64,000 nt of DNA. It comes from an uncultured Robinsoniella sp. GTDB taxonomy: Bacteria; Bacillota; Clostridia; Lachnospirales; Lachnospiraceae. Position numbers and translations under genes: made by a program. Under the pieces are notes generated by a model. That model made no database searches, was not told the origin of the DNA, and saw only the letters and a program-made list of their open reading frames with translations. Of this stretch, positions 27,621 to 36,683 are shown one piece after another; the first letter of the stretch is position 1; the number at the start of each line of letters is the position of its first letter. The stretch lies in NCBI GenBank assembly GCA_900540475.1, contig UQGG01000029.1:1-64000 (forward strand), in the 5' to 3' direction.

Positions 27621-28280
27621 CTACTGCTGCGCGATTCTGGATTTTAAAAGTATACGCCCGATCAGGGCTACCAGAATAGCTGCAACAATTGCTTCTGGTA
27701 CACCATTGATTCCAATGATGGAAAGAATGAAGGTGTATACTGCATCAGAAGCTACTTTATTGGCTGAAGCATAGGCATCTTTGAAAAATACAAAGATCAG
27801 GTTCATAACCAGAAGTGTATTTGTTAATGAGCCAATCAGTCCGGCGGCACCCAGAGATACCAGAAGCCCAGAGCTGCTTTTTTTCGTCAGCCTGTAAAGC
27901 CCGTGATATACATAATAAGGTACAATACCAACTAAAATTCTTGGGACAAAACAGATAATAACACTTCCTATGCCGCCGTGAATATCGCCAAGTGTGTAGA
28001 ACGGCGAAAAAACAAAGGACGTAACGGTAGGATTAATTGTATTATTAATAAAACTTGTGAGGCCAAATACGAACCCTAAAAGGGCACCTTTTTTCGGACC
28101 TAATAAAAGACAACCGATAATAACCGGTATGTGGATAATCGTCGCTCGCGTAAAGCCCAGCGGGATATACCCCAGAAATGGTGTGAAGGCAAGGATAATA
28201 ATCAGTGCTGCGAACAGTGCAACCTGTACCATGCCCAGTGTGCGAGGTTTCCTCGCAATTACTGCGTTTGTGTTATTCAT
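27621..28280 (-). CDS. ECF transporter substrate-binding (S) component, probably pantothenate
   Basis: The 219-residue membrane protein has about six spans and the S-component pattern (VQVALFAALIIILAFTPFLG and FTRATIIHIPVIIGCLLLGP). AAGGAGG precedes the start on the - strand. It needs a shared ECF EcfA/A'/T module encoded elsewhere. Its position between coaX and the divergent coaBC makes pantothenate (PanT-type) the best guess, but other S components look similar, so the substrate is an inference from context. Confidence 0.85.
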   Translation of the reverse strand: MNNTNAVIARKPRTLGMVQVALFAALIIILAFTPFLGYIPLGFTRATIIHIPVIIGCLLLGPKKGALLGFVFGLTSFINNTINPTVTSFVFSPFYTLGDIHGGIGSVIICFVPRILVGIVPYYVYHGLYRLTKKSSSGLLVSLGAAGLIGSLTNTLLVMNLIFVFFKDAYASANKVASDAVYTFILSIIGINGVPEAIVAAILVALIGRILLKSRIAQQ

Positions 28281-28536
28281 TTTTTTCCTCCTTGTTATTA
28301 TTCCCGGGATTGCGTTTAAAAAAGTTTTTTAAGACACATCCGAATGGGATACAATACAATTACGGCGTTAGTATAGCACGATCAGTGACCAAAAACAAGA
28401 TTTAAATTACAGGTGCATTTTATAGAAAGATATGTTAGAATATTGGGATAAAGGGAATAAATGCATCAGACGCCGATAAGAAAAGCATGAGCTTTTTTCA
28501 TAAATATATACAGGATTTGAGAGGAAGAATAAACAG

Positions 28537-29751
28537 ATGTTAAAAGGAAAGACTGTAATTTTAGGAGTAACAGGCAGTATTGCAGCATATAAAATAGCCA
28601 ATCTGGCGAGTATGCTGATCAAATTGCACTGTGATGTACATGTCATCATGACCAGAAATGCGACGAATTTTATTCACCCGATTACTTTTGAGACATTGAC
28701 GAATAATCGCTGCCTGGTAGATACTTTTGACCGGAATTTCCAATATAATGTGGAACACGTGGCACTTGCTAAAAAAGCGGATCTGGTTCTTGTGGCTCCG
28801 GCTACGGCAAATGTCATTGCAAAATTGACTTACGGACTGGCAGACGACATGCTGACAACGACTGTTTTGGCATGTACCTGTAAAAAAATAGTGGCACCAG
28901 CCATGAATACCCGCATGTATCAGAATAAAATTGTCCAGGACAACTTAAAGAAACTGGAAATGAATGATTTTGAAGTGATAGCTCCGGCCACCGGAATGCT
29001 GGCATGCCAGGATGTGGGAGAAGGAAAGCTTCCGGATGCAGAAGTGCTTCTGGATTATGTATTAAAAGAAATTTCCCATGAAAAAGATATGGAAGGCATG
29101 AATGTGCTGGTAACCGCAGGTCCCACCCAGGAAGCGGTTGACCCGGTTCGCTACATTACTAATCACTCCACAGGGAAAATGGGCTATGCAGTAGCCAGAG
29201 CCTGTATGCTGAGAGGGGCGAAGGTAACGCTGGTGACAGGACAGACAAGTGTCCGGAAACCTCCGTTTGTAGAAGTAGTCCAGATCGAGAGCGCCAGGGA
29301 AATGTACGAGGCGGTCTGCAGCCGTCACGAAGAGCAGCATATTATTATCAAAGCGGCAGCTGTGGCTGATTACAGACCGCAGTATGTAAGCGAAGAAAAG
29401 GTAAAAAAATCCGGTGATAAAATGGTTCTGGAACTTGAACGCACCGATGATATATTGCAGTTTTTAGGCGAACATAAAAAGCAGGGACAATTTCTCTGCG
29501 GTTTTTCCATGGAGACTGAGAATATGCTGGAAAATTCCAGAGGGAAGCTGCATAAGAAGAATCTGGACATGATTATTGCGAATAACCTGAAGGAAGATGG
29601 AGCCGGATTTGGTACAGATACCAACGTGATCACAATCATAACTGAAAAGAAAGAAATCCCCCTTTCTATTATGTCAAAAGAAGATGCGGCAAACTGTATT
29701 TTAGATGAAATCATGGTTGAGATCAGAGGAAGTCAGAACGGTTATTGTTAA
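28537..29751 (+). CDS. coaBC: Phosphopantothenoylcysteine decarboxylase / phosphopantothenate-cysteine ligase
   Basis: Bifunctional CoA enzyme of 404 residues. The N-terminal CoaC flavoprotein domain (about 1-185) has GVTGSIAAYK, the active-site PAMNTRMY segment and the Cys-containing PATGMLACQDVGEGKLPD. The CoaB ligase domain follows with VTAGPTQEAVDPVRYITNHS and KAAAVADYRP. Ribosome site GAGAGGAAG. It stands divergent from the coaX/ECF genes, with about 256 bp between them that should hold both promoters. Confidence 0.95.
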   Translation: MLKGKTVILGVTGSIAAYKIANLASMLIKLHCDVHVIMTRNATNFIHPITFETLTNNRCLVDTFDRNFQYNVEHVALAKKADLVLVAPATANVIAKLTYGLADDMLTTTVLACTCKKIVAPAMNTRMYQNKIVQDNLKKLEMNDFEVIAPATGMLACQDVGEGKLPDAEVLLDYVLKEISHEKDMEGMNVLVTAGPTQEAVDPVRYITNHSTGKMGYAVARACMLRGAKVTLVTGQTSVRKPPFVEVVQIESAREMYEAVCSRHEEQHIIIKAAAVADYRPQYVSEEKVKKSGDKMVLELERTDDILQFLGEHKKQGQFLCGFSMETENMLENSRGKLHKKNLDMIIANNLKEDGAGFGTDTNVITIITEKKEIPLSIMSKEDAANCILDEIMVEIRGSQNGYC

Positions 29752-29796
29752 GCAAAGGCAGACACAGGAATTGTTCATTCAGGGAGGATTTATATA

Positions 29797-30024
29797 ATGA
29801 AGAGCTACGAAACCGTATGGGAAATATATAATCAATGTTCCAACAATCAGATGAGGGACATCTTTGTGGATGAAATAGAAACCAAAGATCCGGAAGAATT
29901 TATTCTGGATAAATTTAAAGGAAAGAATGTAACTTTTGAAAAATCAGTTTTAAAGGATGGAACTATCGTATTCGATATTATGGCTTCCGGAATTAAACAG
30001 CGTTATTCATTTACAGAAATATAA
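29797..30024 (+). CDS. Conserved small protein of unknown function
   Basis: A 75-residue acidic protein, soluble and without signal peptide or membrane segment. GGGAGGATT lies upstream of ATG 29797. It follows coaBC by 46 bp and may be co-transcribed. I do not recognise a family. Predicted content is an N-terminal helix (residues 5-35) and a C-terminal beta hairpin (VTFEKSVLKDGTIVFDIMAS). Codon use and the ribosome site favour a real gene. Confidence 0.7.
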   Translation: MKSYETVWEIYNQCSNNQMRDIFVDEIETKDPEEFILDKFKGKNVTFEKSVLKDGTIVFDIMASGIKQRYSFTEI

Positions 30025-30072
30025 GAAAAATGGGTGGGTACATTATAGATGTATCCACTTTTGCAAATCAAA

Positions 30073-30208
30073 AACCCCGCTGCAATGGGGCATGTGGTCT
30101 ACGCTCCGCTTCGGTTCGTGCTAAACGTGCGCTACTGGCGCACAGCACCCTCGCGGCAGTCGCCAAATGGACGCGCTAGCGTGTCCGTTTGGCTCGTTGC
30201 TCGCGGAA
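30073..30208. repeat. GC-rich palindromic (REP/BIME-like) element
   Basis: A markedly GC-rich block in an otherwise AT-rich gap. It contains several stems: CCCCGCTGCAATGGGG; a nested stem GTGCT...GTGCGC/GCGCAC...AGCAC at about 30119-30147; and an imperfect palindrome GCCAAATGGACGCG/CGTGTCCGTTTGGC at 30162-30193. The composition is unlike neighbouring genes. No second copy was seen in this window, so its family is unproven. Confidence 0.6.
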
Positions 30209-30238
30209 ATAAGAAATTTGAAATTACAGGAGGAAAAC

Positions 30239-31156
30239 ATGGAACAGTTATTTGCGTCATTGAAAGAACAGCAGGTAAGTGAAGGGCTGTTAGCGGATAT
30301 AGAAAAGTTCCGGAAGAGATACCCGGCAGAAGAGAGATTTACAAACCGTATTGTAAAGCCGCAGATACCGTTTCTTGGAAAAGAAGTATTTGAAATGGCG
30401 GCAGCCGCCCTGCTTCAGGGTGAAAATGTACTGCTTTCGGGAACAAAGGCTACGGGAAAAAATGTGCTGGCTGAGAACCTGGCATATATATTCGGAAGGC
30501 CTTCCTATAATATATCGTTTAATGTGAATACGGACAGTTCATCCTTAATAGGGACGGATACTTTTAAAAATAATGAGGTTCAGCTGCGGACAGGTCCGGT
30601 ATATGAATGCGCGGTAAATGGCGGATTCGGAATCTTTGATGAGATAAACATGGCTAAAAATGATGCGGTCTCTGTACTGCATGCAACGTTGGATTACCGG
30701 AGAATGATTGATATTCCGGGTTATGAAAAAATTGAACTCCATGATGCATCCCGTTTTATCGGAACTATGAATTACGGATATGCGGGAACAAAGGAATTAA
30801 ATGAAGCCTTAGTTTCCAGATTCATGGTAATTGATATGCCTCCGGTTACAGAAGGGATACTTCTTCAGATATTAAAGGATCTTTTTCCGGAAGCAAAAGG
30901 ATCAGGGCTGAGGCAGCTCACCGGTGTATTTATGGATTTACAGGAAAAGGCATTGAATAATGAGATTTCCACCAAACCACTGGATCTGCGTGGATTGATT
31001 GGCGCAATCAAAACCATCCGGGCGGGACTTTCACCGGAGCTTGCCATACGTATGGGAATCATCAATAAAAGTTTTGATATATTTGAACGTGAATTAATTG
31101 AAGACATTGTAATGACCCGAATTCCGGAGGACTGGAGCAGTGCAAGCATTTTTTGA
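30239..31156 (+). CDS. MoxR/NorQ-type AAA+ ATPase
   Basis: The 305-residue AAA_5-type ATPase works with vWA-domain partners to activate or assemble metalloenzymes. ATG 30239 is chosen because ACAGGAGGAAAAC precedes it; the frame is open further upstream but only through the GC-rich element. Walker A reads GTKATGKN, ending in Asn where Thr or Ser is usual. Walker B is FGIFDEINMAK, and sensor 1 and the arginine region are in GTMNYGYAGTKELNEALVSRF positions 210-230 approximately. It overlaps the vWA gene by 17 bp. The client is unknown. Confidence 0.85.
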   Translation: MEQLFASLKEQQVSEGLLADIEKFRKRYPAEERFTNRIVKPQIPFLGKEVFEMAAAALLQGENVLLSGTKATGKNVLAENLAYIFGRPSYNISFNVNTDSSSLIGTDTFKNNEVQLRTGPVYECAVNGGFGIFDEINMAKNDAVSVLHATLDYRRMIDIPGYEKIELHDASRFIGTMNYGYAGTKELNEALVSRFMVIDMPPVTEGILLQILKDLFPEAKGSGLRQLTGVFMDLQEKALNNEISTKPLDLRGLIGAIKTIRAGLSPELAIRMGIINKSFDIFERELIEDIVMTRIPEDWSSASIF

Positions 31157-32906
31157 AGATGAACTGGAGATCGAAAACCGAATAAAGAATCTGATGTGGA
31201 CGGTAAGCGGCAATTACCAGCTGGATGTGAAGCTGGATGTGGCTTCTTTTCGCAAGTCTAAATATATTTCCCTCTATGATGCAGTCAAACAGGGGGCATT
31301 TGCCCGCTTTTTTGACAAAGAGCAGTTTGCGATGTATATTGTTAAGAAGGTATACTACGGTGCAGAGGAGGCACAGCTTTTGAATATTGCCCAAATCTGT
31401 GTAGATGCAGCATCTTATAAAAAGATAGCTGCAGAACGGCCGGGTGTGCCTAGAATTCGTAAAAAAGCATTTGAGGCTATCTTAGATTATGATTTTGGGA
31501 AAATGACCCAGTCTTTTATAGGCAGGGTGAAGATCTGTCTGATGCGACAGGCGCTCACCGGTAACCTCACAGCCGAAAAGAAGATTCTGGATACGGCTGA
31601 TGCAGTAAAGCATTTGGAAGAAGCACAGGATACCATGGAAATTATTAAAACGGTGGATCACCTCTATAACACCGTTGTAGATAAAAGCTTTGTGAAAAAG
31701 CATGGAGATCTGGAACATGTTCTTGCGGTTACATTTGAGGATCTGAAGGAGTTTGACTGGAAAGACCTGTTAGAGGAAGAGATGTATGAGGACTTACTGG
31801 AACAGTATCTGGAGCAGGTGAGTAATCAGGTCACTTCCTTTGACGAAATGCAGGAAGATGAGCCTTCGGAGCAGGAAAAGAAAAATGGCGGACAGCGTGT
31901 CATCGTACTGGATGAGGAAGCGGTTGCAAAAGTCTATGGTTATATTGAATTGACATATGGACGTTCTTATCTGAACCCGCTGGAACAAAAGAGGATCAAT
32001 AACCGTTTGTGTACCGGTGCTCATGCAGACTGCAGCTTATACTATACCGATGGTGTATTGGAAAATACAGTCCGGGTGAATGCCCAGTATGTAAATGCAA
32101 AAAAGCAGGCCGACAAGAATCGTCTGGTCTATCATAACAGCAAAACCCTATCCAGACGCAATATTGAGATTATGACCGATAACCTGAGACGGTCCCTGAT
32201 GCTGCGGAGTCAGATCGATTATATGAAAGCTGATTACGGTCAGATTGTGCCGGGGCGGCTCTGGAGAGTGGGCAGGGCAGATACCGGGAAGCTTTTTACA
32301 AAAGCATGTAAGCAGAATTCCACTGAGTTTGTGGTGGATATCCTGATGGATGCAAGCGGGTCACAGAGAGACCGGCAGGGCCAGGTAGCTCTTCAGGCGT
32401 TTATCATTAGTGAGGCTTTAAGCAATGTGGGTATTCCTCATCGGGTCATGAGTTTTTGCAGCTTCTGGGATTATACCGTCATGCAGCGTTTCCGGGAATA
32501 TGACGAGAACAGAAGTGCTAACCGTAAGATATTTGAGTATACCACTTCTTCCAATAACCGGGATGGCCTGGCAATCCGGGCGGCAGGTGATTCTCTGTAT
32601 CAGAGGGAAGAAGAAAATAAAATTTTAATTGTGTTAAGCGATGGCAGGCCGAATGATGTGATTGTCAACCGGCCCGGCAGCCGGAATCCAAAACCGTATC
32701 ATGGGGATTACGCAGTGTCAGATACTGCATTTGAAGTGCGTAAGCTTCGGAATCTGGGTATATTTGTATTAGGGGTATTTGCCGGGAAAGAACATGATCT
32801 GGCGGCGGAGAAGAAGATTTTCGGAAAAGATTTTGCTTACATCCGGGATATTAACAGCTTTTCAAATGTCGTTTGTCTTTATTTGAAGAAACTTTTGGAA
32901 TGGTAG
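31140..32906 (+). CDS. vWA-domain protein, NorD/CobT-like partner of MoxR ATPase
   Basis: A 588-residue soluble protein. GTG 31140 is the likely start, with CCGGAGGAC upstream inside the ATPase gene, so the two are translationally coupled. The N-terminal 370 residues are helical and of unknown fold. The C-terminal vWA domain has a complete metal-ion-dependent adhesion site: DASGS near residue 404, a Thr/Ser-rich TTSSNNRDG loop and VLSDGRPND. This domain layout matches NorD, CbbO and CobT-type proteins, which with their ATPase remodel a metalloenzyme. No oxidase, reductase or chelatase gene is adjacent. Confidence 0.82.
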   Translation: MQAFFEDELEIENRIKNLMWTVSGNYQLDVKLDVASFRKSKYISLYDAVKQGAFARFFDKEQFAMYIVKKVYYGAEEAQLLNIAQICVDAASYKKIAAERPGVPRIRKKAFEAILDYDFGKMTQSFIGRVKICLMRQALTGNLTAEKKILDTADAVKHLEEAQDTMEIIKTVDHLYNTVVDKSFVKKHGDLEHVLAVTFEDLKEFDWKDLLEEEMYEDLLEQYLEQVSNQVTSFDEMQEDEPSEQEKKNGGQRVIVLDEEAVAKVYGYIELTYGRSYLNPLEQKRINNRLCTGAHADCSLYYTDGVLENTVRVNAQYVNAKKQADKNRLVYHNSKTLSRRNIEIMTDNLRRSLMLRSQIDYMKADYGQIVPGRLWRVGRADTGKLFTKACKQNSTEFVVDILMDASGSQRDRQGQVALQAFIISEALSNVGIPHRVMSFCSFWDYTVMQRFREYDENRSANRKIFEYTTSSNNRDGLAIRAAGDSLYQREEENKILIVLSDGRPNDVIVNRPGSRNPKPYHGDYAVSDTAFEVRKLRNLGIFVLGVFAGKEHDLAAEKKIFGKDFAYIRDINSFSNVVCLYLKKLLEW

Positions 32907-32921
32907 AAAGGAGTGATTTAA

Positions 32922-33875
32922 ATGAAAACTTCAAATGTGATAAAATCTTTAATTGCAGCTGGAATTGCAGCAGTAGGCGCAGGCTCGTATGCTTTTTGGA
33001 GAAGGGCAGTACTCAGGGTGGATAATCCGCCCAGGCACGCTACGGAAGAAGCAAAAGCCGGTACACATTGGGAGACTACCCTGCCGTTTATACGCAACAG
33101 GCTGGCATGGCTTGACCAGCAGAAGACAGAGCCGGTCAGTATTACATCTTTTGACGGACTGAAGTTAAAAGGCGTGCTGCTTCCGGCGAAAGAAGAATCT
33201 GAAAAAGTTGTGCTGGCAGTACATGGATATACCAGTTGTGGGGATAATGAGTATGCAGCCATGTCCTATTTTTTCCATGAGAACGGATATCATGTTCTGC
33301 TTGTGGACGACAGGGCGCATGGTGCAAGTGAAGGCAAATATGTGGGATACGGATGCCTGGACCGGGAGGATGTATACCGTTGGACCCGTTTTCTACATGA
33401 TCGTTTTCAGGGAAAATGTTCTATCTATTTGCATGGAATATCCATGGGGGCAACAACTGTTTTAATGGCTGGCTCTATGAGTCTTCCGCCTTCCGTAAAA
33501 GGAATTGTGGCAGACTGCGGATTCACTTCCCCTTGGGAGGAATTTGCTTATCTGTTAAAGCATAAATATCATTGTCCGGTATATCCGGTTTTGCCTGTTG
33601 TGAATCTGATCAATAAAGTTGTGGCGGGGTACAGTTTTAAAGACTGTGATGCCAGAAAAGAAGCCGCCAATACATCCATTCCTGTTTTTATTATTCATGG
33701 TGAGAAGGATCGATTTGTTCCAGCCAGTATGGCAAGGGAAATCTACGATGCCTGTGCATCCGGAAAACAGCTATGGCTGGTAAAAGATGCAGCACATGCG
33801 GAAAGCTACTATGTTGCAAGAAAAGAATATGAAGAAAGGGTTCTGGATTTTCTGAAAAGTCTAGAGCGCGTTTGA
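32922..33875 (+). CDS. Alpha/beta hydrolase, membrane-anchored
   Basis: The 317-residue protein has an N-terminal hydrophobic anchor (about residues 7-25) and an exported or surface alpha/beta hydrolase domain. The nucleophile elbow is HGISMGA, the oxyanion region VVLAVHGYTSCGDN, the acid is likely the Asp of HGEKDRFVP, and the His is in DAAHAESYY. Start ATG 32922 follows AGAAAGGAGTG. It lies 16 bp after the vWA gene and may be in that operon. It resembles YqkD/YfhR-type hydrolases; the substrate is unknown. Confidence 0.88.
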   Translation: MKTSNVIKSLIAAGIAAVGAGSYAFWRRAVLRVDNPPRHATEEAKAGTHWETTLPFIRNRLAWLDQQKTEPVSITSFDGLKLKGVLLPAKEESEKVVLAVHGYTSCGDNEYAAMSYFFHENGYHVLLVDDRAHGASEGKYVGYGCLDREDVYRWTRFLHDRFQGKCSIYLHGISMGATTVLMAGSMSLPPSVKGIVADCGFTSPWEEFAYLLKHKYHCPVYPVLPVVNLINKVVAGYSFKDCDARKEAANTSIPVFIIHGEKDRFVPASMAREIYDACASGKQLWLVKDAAHAESYYVARKEYEERVLDFLKSLERV

Positions 33876-33917
33876 TAATGCTATCTGACAGATGGCGGGA
33901 ATGATTTTTCAAACACG
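33868..33917. repeat. Small palindromic element, short form
   Basis: CGCGTTTGA at the left and TCAAACACG at the right are complementary (one G-T). Inside, CTATCTGACAGATGG forms a second hairpin. It shares AATGCTATCTG and GCGGGRATGATTTTT with the longer element at 37534. It overlaps the stop region of the hydrolase gene and may act as its terminator. Confidence 0.6.
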
Positions 33918-33948
33918 TTCTGGGATAAGGAAAGCCGGAATTGGTAGA

Positions 33949-35292
33949 ATGATAAAATTTACACGTAAGAAGCTATCAAAAATGCAGATAATTGCACTGG
34001 GATTTTTTCTTTTGATTATGGGGGGAACATTGCTGCTGATGCTTCCCATATCCAGCAGAAACGGAACAGTAACGCCCTTTCTGGACTGTATGTTCACGGC
34101 AACAAGCGCCTCCTGTGTAACGGGACTTGTAGTAGTCGACACATATACCCACTGGAGTCTTTTTGGACAGCTGGTGATCATTACCATGATACAGATTGGC
34201 GGACTTGGGTTTATGACATTCGGAGTGCTGCTTGCAATGGCAATGCACAGAAGGATCGGTCTACGGGAAAGAGGGCTGATTTCTGAGAGCCTCAATGCCA
34301 TGCAGCTTGGCGGCGTGGTGGGGTTTGTGAGAAAGATACTGATTGGAACCCTTATTATAGAAGGAACGGGGGCAATTCTGCTTTCCATTCGTTTTATTCC
34401 GGAATTTGGACTGATAGAAGGTATTGGAAATGGTATTTTCCATTCTATATCCGCTTTTTGTAATGCGGGATTTGACCTGATGGGGAAATTCGAACCATAC
34501 GCTTCTTTGACGCATTATTCCGGGGACTGGCTGGTCAATCTCACAATTATGGCGCTGGTTATTATCGGTGGAATTGGATTTTTAGTTTGGGATGATATTA
34601 TTATTCATAAATGGCATTTTAAAAAATTTCATGTACATTCCAAAATTGTTATCATTGCAACGGGGATTCTGGTATTTGGCGGAGCATGTTTGTTTGCTGT
34701 TTTTGAGAGAAATAATTTATCTGCACATATGGGGGGCCAGGAGGCATTCCTCACTGCGATGTTTGATTCGGTAACTGCCAGAACGGCAGGATTTAATACG
34801 ACAGATACAGCTGCATTATCCCAGAGCAGCAAGCTGCTTACCACGATATTAATGTTTATCGGAGGCAGCCCCGGCTCTACAGCTGGAGGTATTAAGACCA
34901 CTACGGTTGTGGTATTTATTATGTACATGCGTGCATCCATGATGCGAACCAGGGGGATTAACATTTTTAAGCGGCGGATAGATGATGAAGCAATTAAGAA
35001 AGCCAGTGCAGTTTTGTGTATTAATCTGCTGCTTTCTCTGGGAGCGGTGATGCTGATCTGCACCATTCAGCCCTTACAGCTTACAGATGTCATGTTCGAA
35101 GCCATGTCCGGTATTGGCACGGTTGGTATGACCACAGGAATTACCAGAGAACTGCTGCCGGTCTCAAGAATAGCAGTTATGATACTAATGTACTGCGGAA
35201 GATTAGGAAGCCTTTCTTTTGCCCTTTCCTTCACAGAAAGAAAAAAGATATCTCCAATCGAACTTCCTCAGGAAAAAATACTTGTAGGATAA
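33949..35292 (+). CDS. ktrB: TrkH/KtrB-family potassium uptake channel subunit
   Basis: Membrane K+ (or Na+-coupled K+) transporter with four pore-loop repeats: SASCVTGLVVVD, HSISAFCNAGFDLMG, TARTAGFNTTD and SGIGTVGMTTG. About 447 residues when started at ATG 33949, which gives the family-typical MIKFTRKKLSKMQIIALGFF opening. An in-frame ATG at 33892 falls inside the palindromic element and lacks a ribosome site. No KtrA/TrkA-type regulatory subunit gene is adjacent, so it must be encoded elsewhere. The AI-2E family gene follows by 16 bp. Confidence 0.9.
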   Translation: MIKFTRKKLSKMQIIALGFFLLIMGGTLLLMLPISSRNGTVTPFLDCMFTATSASCVTGLVVVDTYTHWSLFGQLVIITMIQIGGLGFMTFGVLLAMAMHRRIGLRERGLISESLNAMQLGGVVGFVRKILIGTLIIEGTGAILLSIRFIPEFGLIEGIGNGIFHSISAFCNAGFDLMGKFEPYASLTHYSGDWLVNLTIMALVIIGGIGFLVWDDIIIHKWHFKKFHVHSKIVIIATGILVFGGACLFAVFERNNLSAHMGGQEAFLTAMFDSVTARTAGFNTTDTAALSQSSKLLTTILMFIGGSPGSTAGGIKTTTVVVFIMYMRASMMRTRGINIFKRRIDDEAIKKASAVLCINLLLSLGAVMLICTIQPLQLTDVMFEAMSGIGTVGMTTGITRELLPVSRIAVMILMYCGRLGSLSFALSFTERKKISPIELPQEKILVG

Positions 35293-35308
35293 GGAAGGAG
35301 CTTAAAGC

Positions 35309-36496
35309 TTGGAATTTAAAATCAATAATAAGAAAACAATATTTATTGCCATCGCTTTTGCTATTGTGTTGTATTGGGGGCTGAATAATCATGAATTACT
35401 TTTTCGGGGTTTAAGCTATGTAATCGGCATCTGTTCGCCGATTATCTTAGGCGGTGCGATTGCTTTTGTGCTGAATGTACCGCTCCGGTTTTTTGAAAAA
35501 TACCTGGGGAAAGTGATAAAAGGTAAACAGAGTGCCCTGCGTTTTACCGGCATTATCCTGTCATATGCCCTGGCGATTGGCATTATCGTATTTGTAATTA
35601 TGACGGTAATACCGGAAATGGTAAATACGGTAAAATCACTGAATCAGGGATTTCCTCAGTTTATAGACCAGTTAGACGGCTGGGTGAAAGGTCTGGCGAA
35701 GAACTATCCGGACATTACGGATTATATCTCCAAATTAGAAGTGAACTGGCCCTCTATCGTTGAACGGGTGCTGGGCGTCCTGCAAAGCGGGGTTACCAAT
35801 GTATTGTCTTCCACCCTGGGTGTGGCTACATCTGTGATCGGTGTACTGACCACCATTATGCTTGGAGTCATTTTCTCCATTTACATTTTGGCGCAAAAAG
35901 AAAAGCTGGGTACACAGTTTCGAAAAATTTTATACGCTTATCTGCCTCAGGGAAGAGCAGACCGGATTACGGAGATCGGGCATCTCACAAGCAAAACTTT
36001 TACCGGGTTTATTTCCGGGCAGTGCATGGAAGCCCTGCTCTTTGGAATACTTTGCTATATTGGAATGTTAATCTTTAATTTCCCATATGCCATCAGTATT
36101 TCGGTACTGATTGGATTTACCACCTTAATCCCGGTGCTTGGTGCATTTATCGGGACAGGGCTGGGTGCGTTGCTGATTCTGGTAACTAATCCAATAAAAG
36201 CCCTTTGGTTTGTAGTATTTATTATTGTGCTTCAGCAGATTGATGAGCACTTTATGTATCCGAGAGTCGTTGGTACCTCCGTAGGCCTGCCAAGTCTGTG
36301 GGTTATGATAGCCGTTACTTTGGGCGGCAGTCTGATGGGACTGTTCGGTATGCTGGTATTCGTACCTCTGGTATCCGTATTCTATGCCCTGTTCAGAGAG
36401 TCCGTATATGGAAGATTAAAAAAGCGTGCTGTTCCGGAAGTGAAGTACATTGAGTCAGTGGGCGAGAAGATAGAAAAATCAAAAAATCAGAAATGA
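35309..36496 (+). CDS. AI-2E family transporter
   Basis: The 395-residue membrane protein has about eight spans (PF01594-type), a group that includes Na+/H+ antiporters and proposed small-molecule exporters. It begins at TTG 35309, 8 bp after AAGGAAGGAG. Typical segments are SPIILGGAIAFVLNVPLRFF and the central GQCMEALLFGILCYIGM plus QQIDEHFMYPRVVG near the C-terminus. It follows the potassium channel closely, hinting at a common ion-homeostasis theme, but the transported compound is unknown. Confidence 0.88.
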   Translation: MEFKINNKKTIFIAIAFAIVLYWGLNNHELLFRGLSYVIGICSPIILGGAIAFVLNVPLRFFEKYLGKVIKGKQSALRFTGIILSYALAIGIIVFVIMTVIPEMVNTVKSLNQGFPQFIDQLDGWVKGLAKNYPDITDYISKLEVNWPSIVERVLGVLQSGVTNVLSSTLGVATSVIGVLTTIMLGVIFSIYILAQKEKLGTQFRKILYAYLPQGRADRITEIGHLTSKTFTGFISGQCMEALLFGILCYIGMLIFNFPYAISISVLIGFTTLIPVLGAFIGTGLGALLILVTNPIKALWFVVFIIVLQQIDEHFMYPRVVGTSVGLPSLWVMIAVTLGGSLMGLFGMLVFVPLVSVFYALFRESVYGRLKKRAVPEVKYIESVGEKIEKSKNQK

Positions 36497-36499
36497 TAG

Positions 36500-36668
36500 A
36501 TATAGAAAAATTAAATGAGATAAACAGAAATGAAACGATATAAATAGATATAAAATATATGAAAAGATACAAAAGATACGAAATGATACGAAAGATATGA
36601 AAAGATACAAAAGATATAAAAATATAAAAGATTATAAAGATTTAAAAGAGATAATAGAGATAAAGATT
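36500..36668. repeat. AT-rich degenerate short tandem repeat
   Basis: The 187-bp gap before the Mrp gene consists mostly of roughly 9-11 nt units such as GAAAAGATACAAAAGATA, GATACGAAATGATACGAAA and AGATATAAAAATATAAAAG. The strand is very purine-rich. It ends right at the AAGGAGGAAA ribosome site of the next gene. No promoter could be separated from the repeat. Confidence 0.75.
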
Positions 36669-36683
36669 TAAGGAGGAAATATC

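Noticed and set aside
33892..33948. Upstream start for the KtrB-like gene
   Set aside because: The extra 19 codons are encoded by the palindromic element and lack a ribosome site; the family N-terminus begins at 33949.
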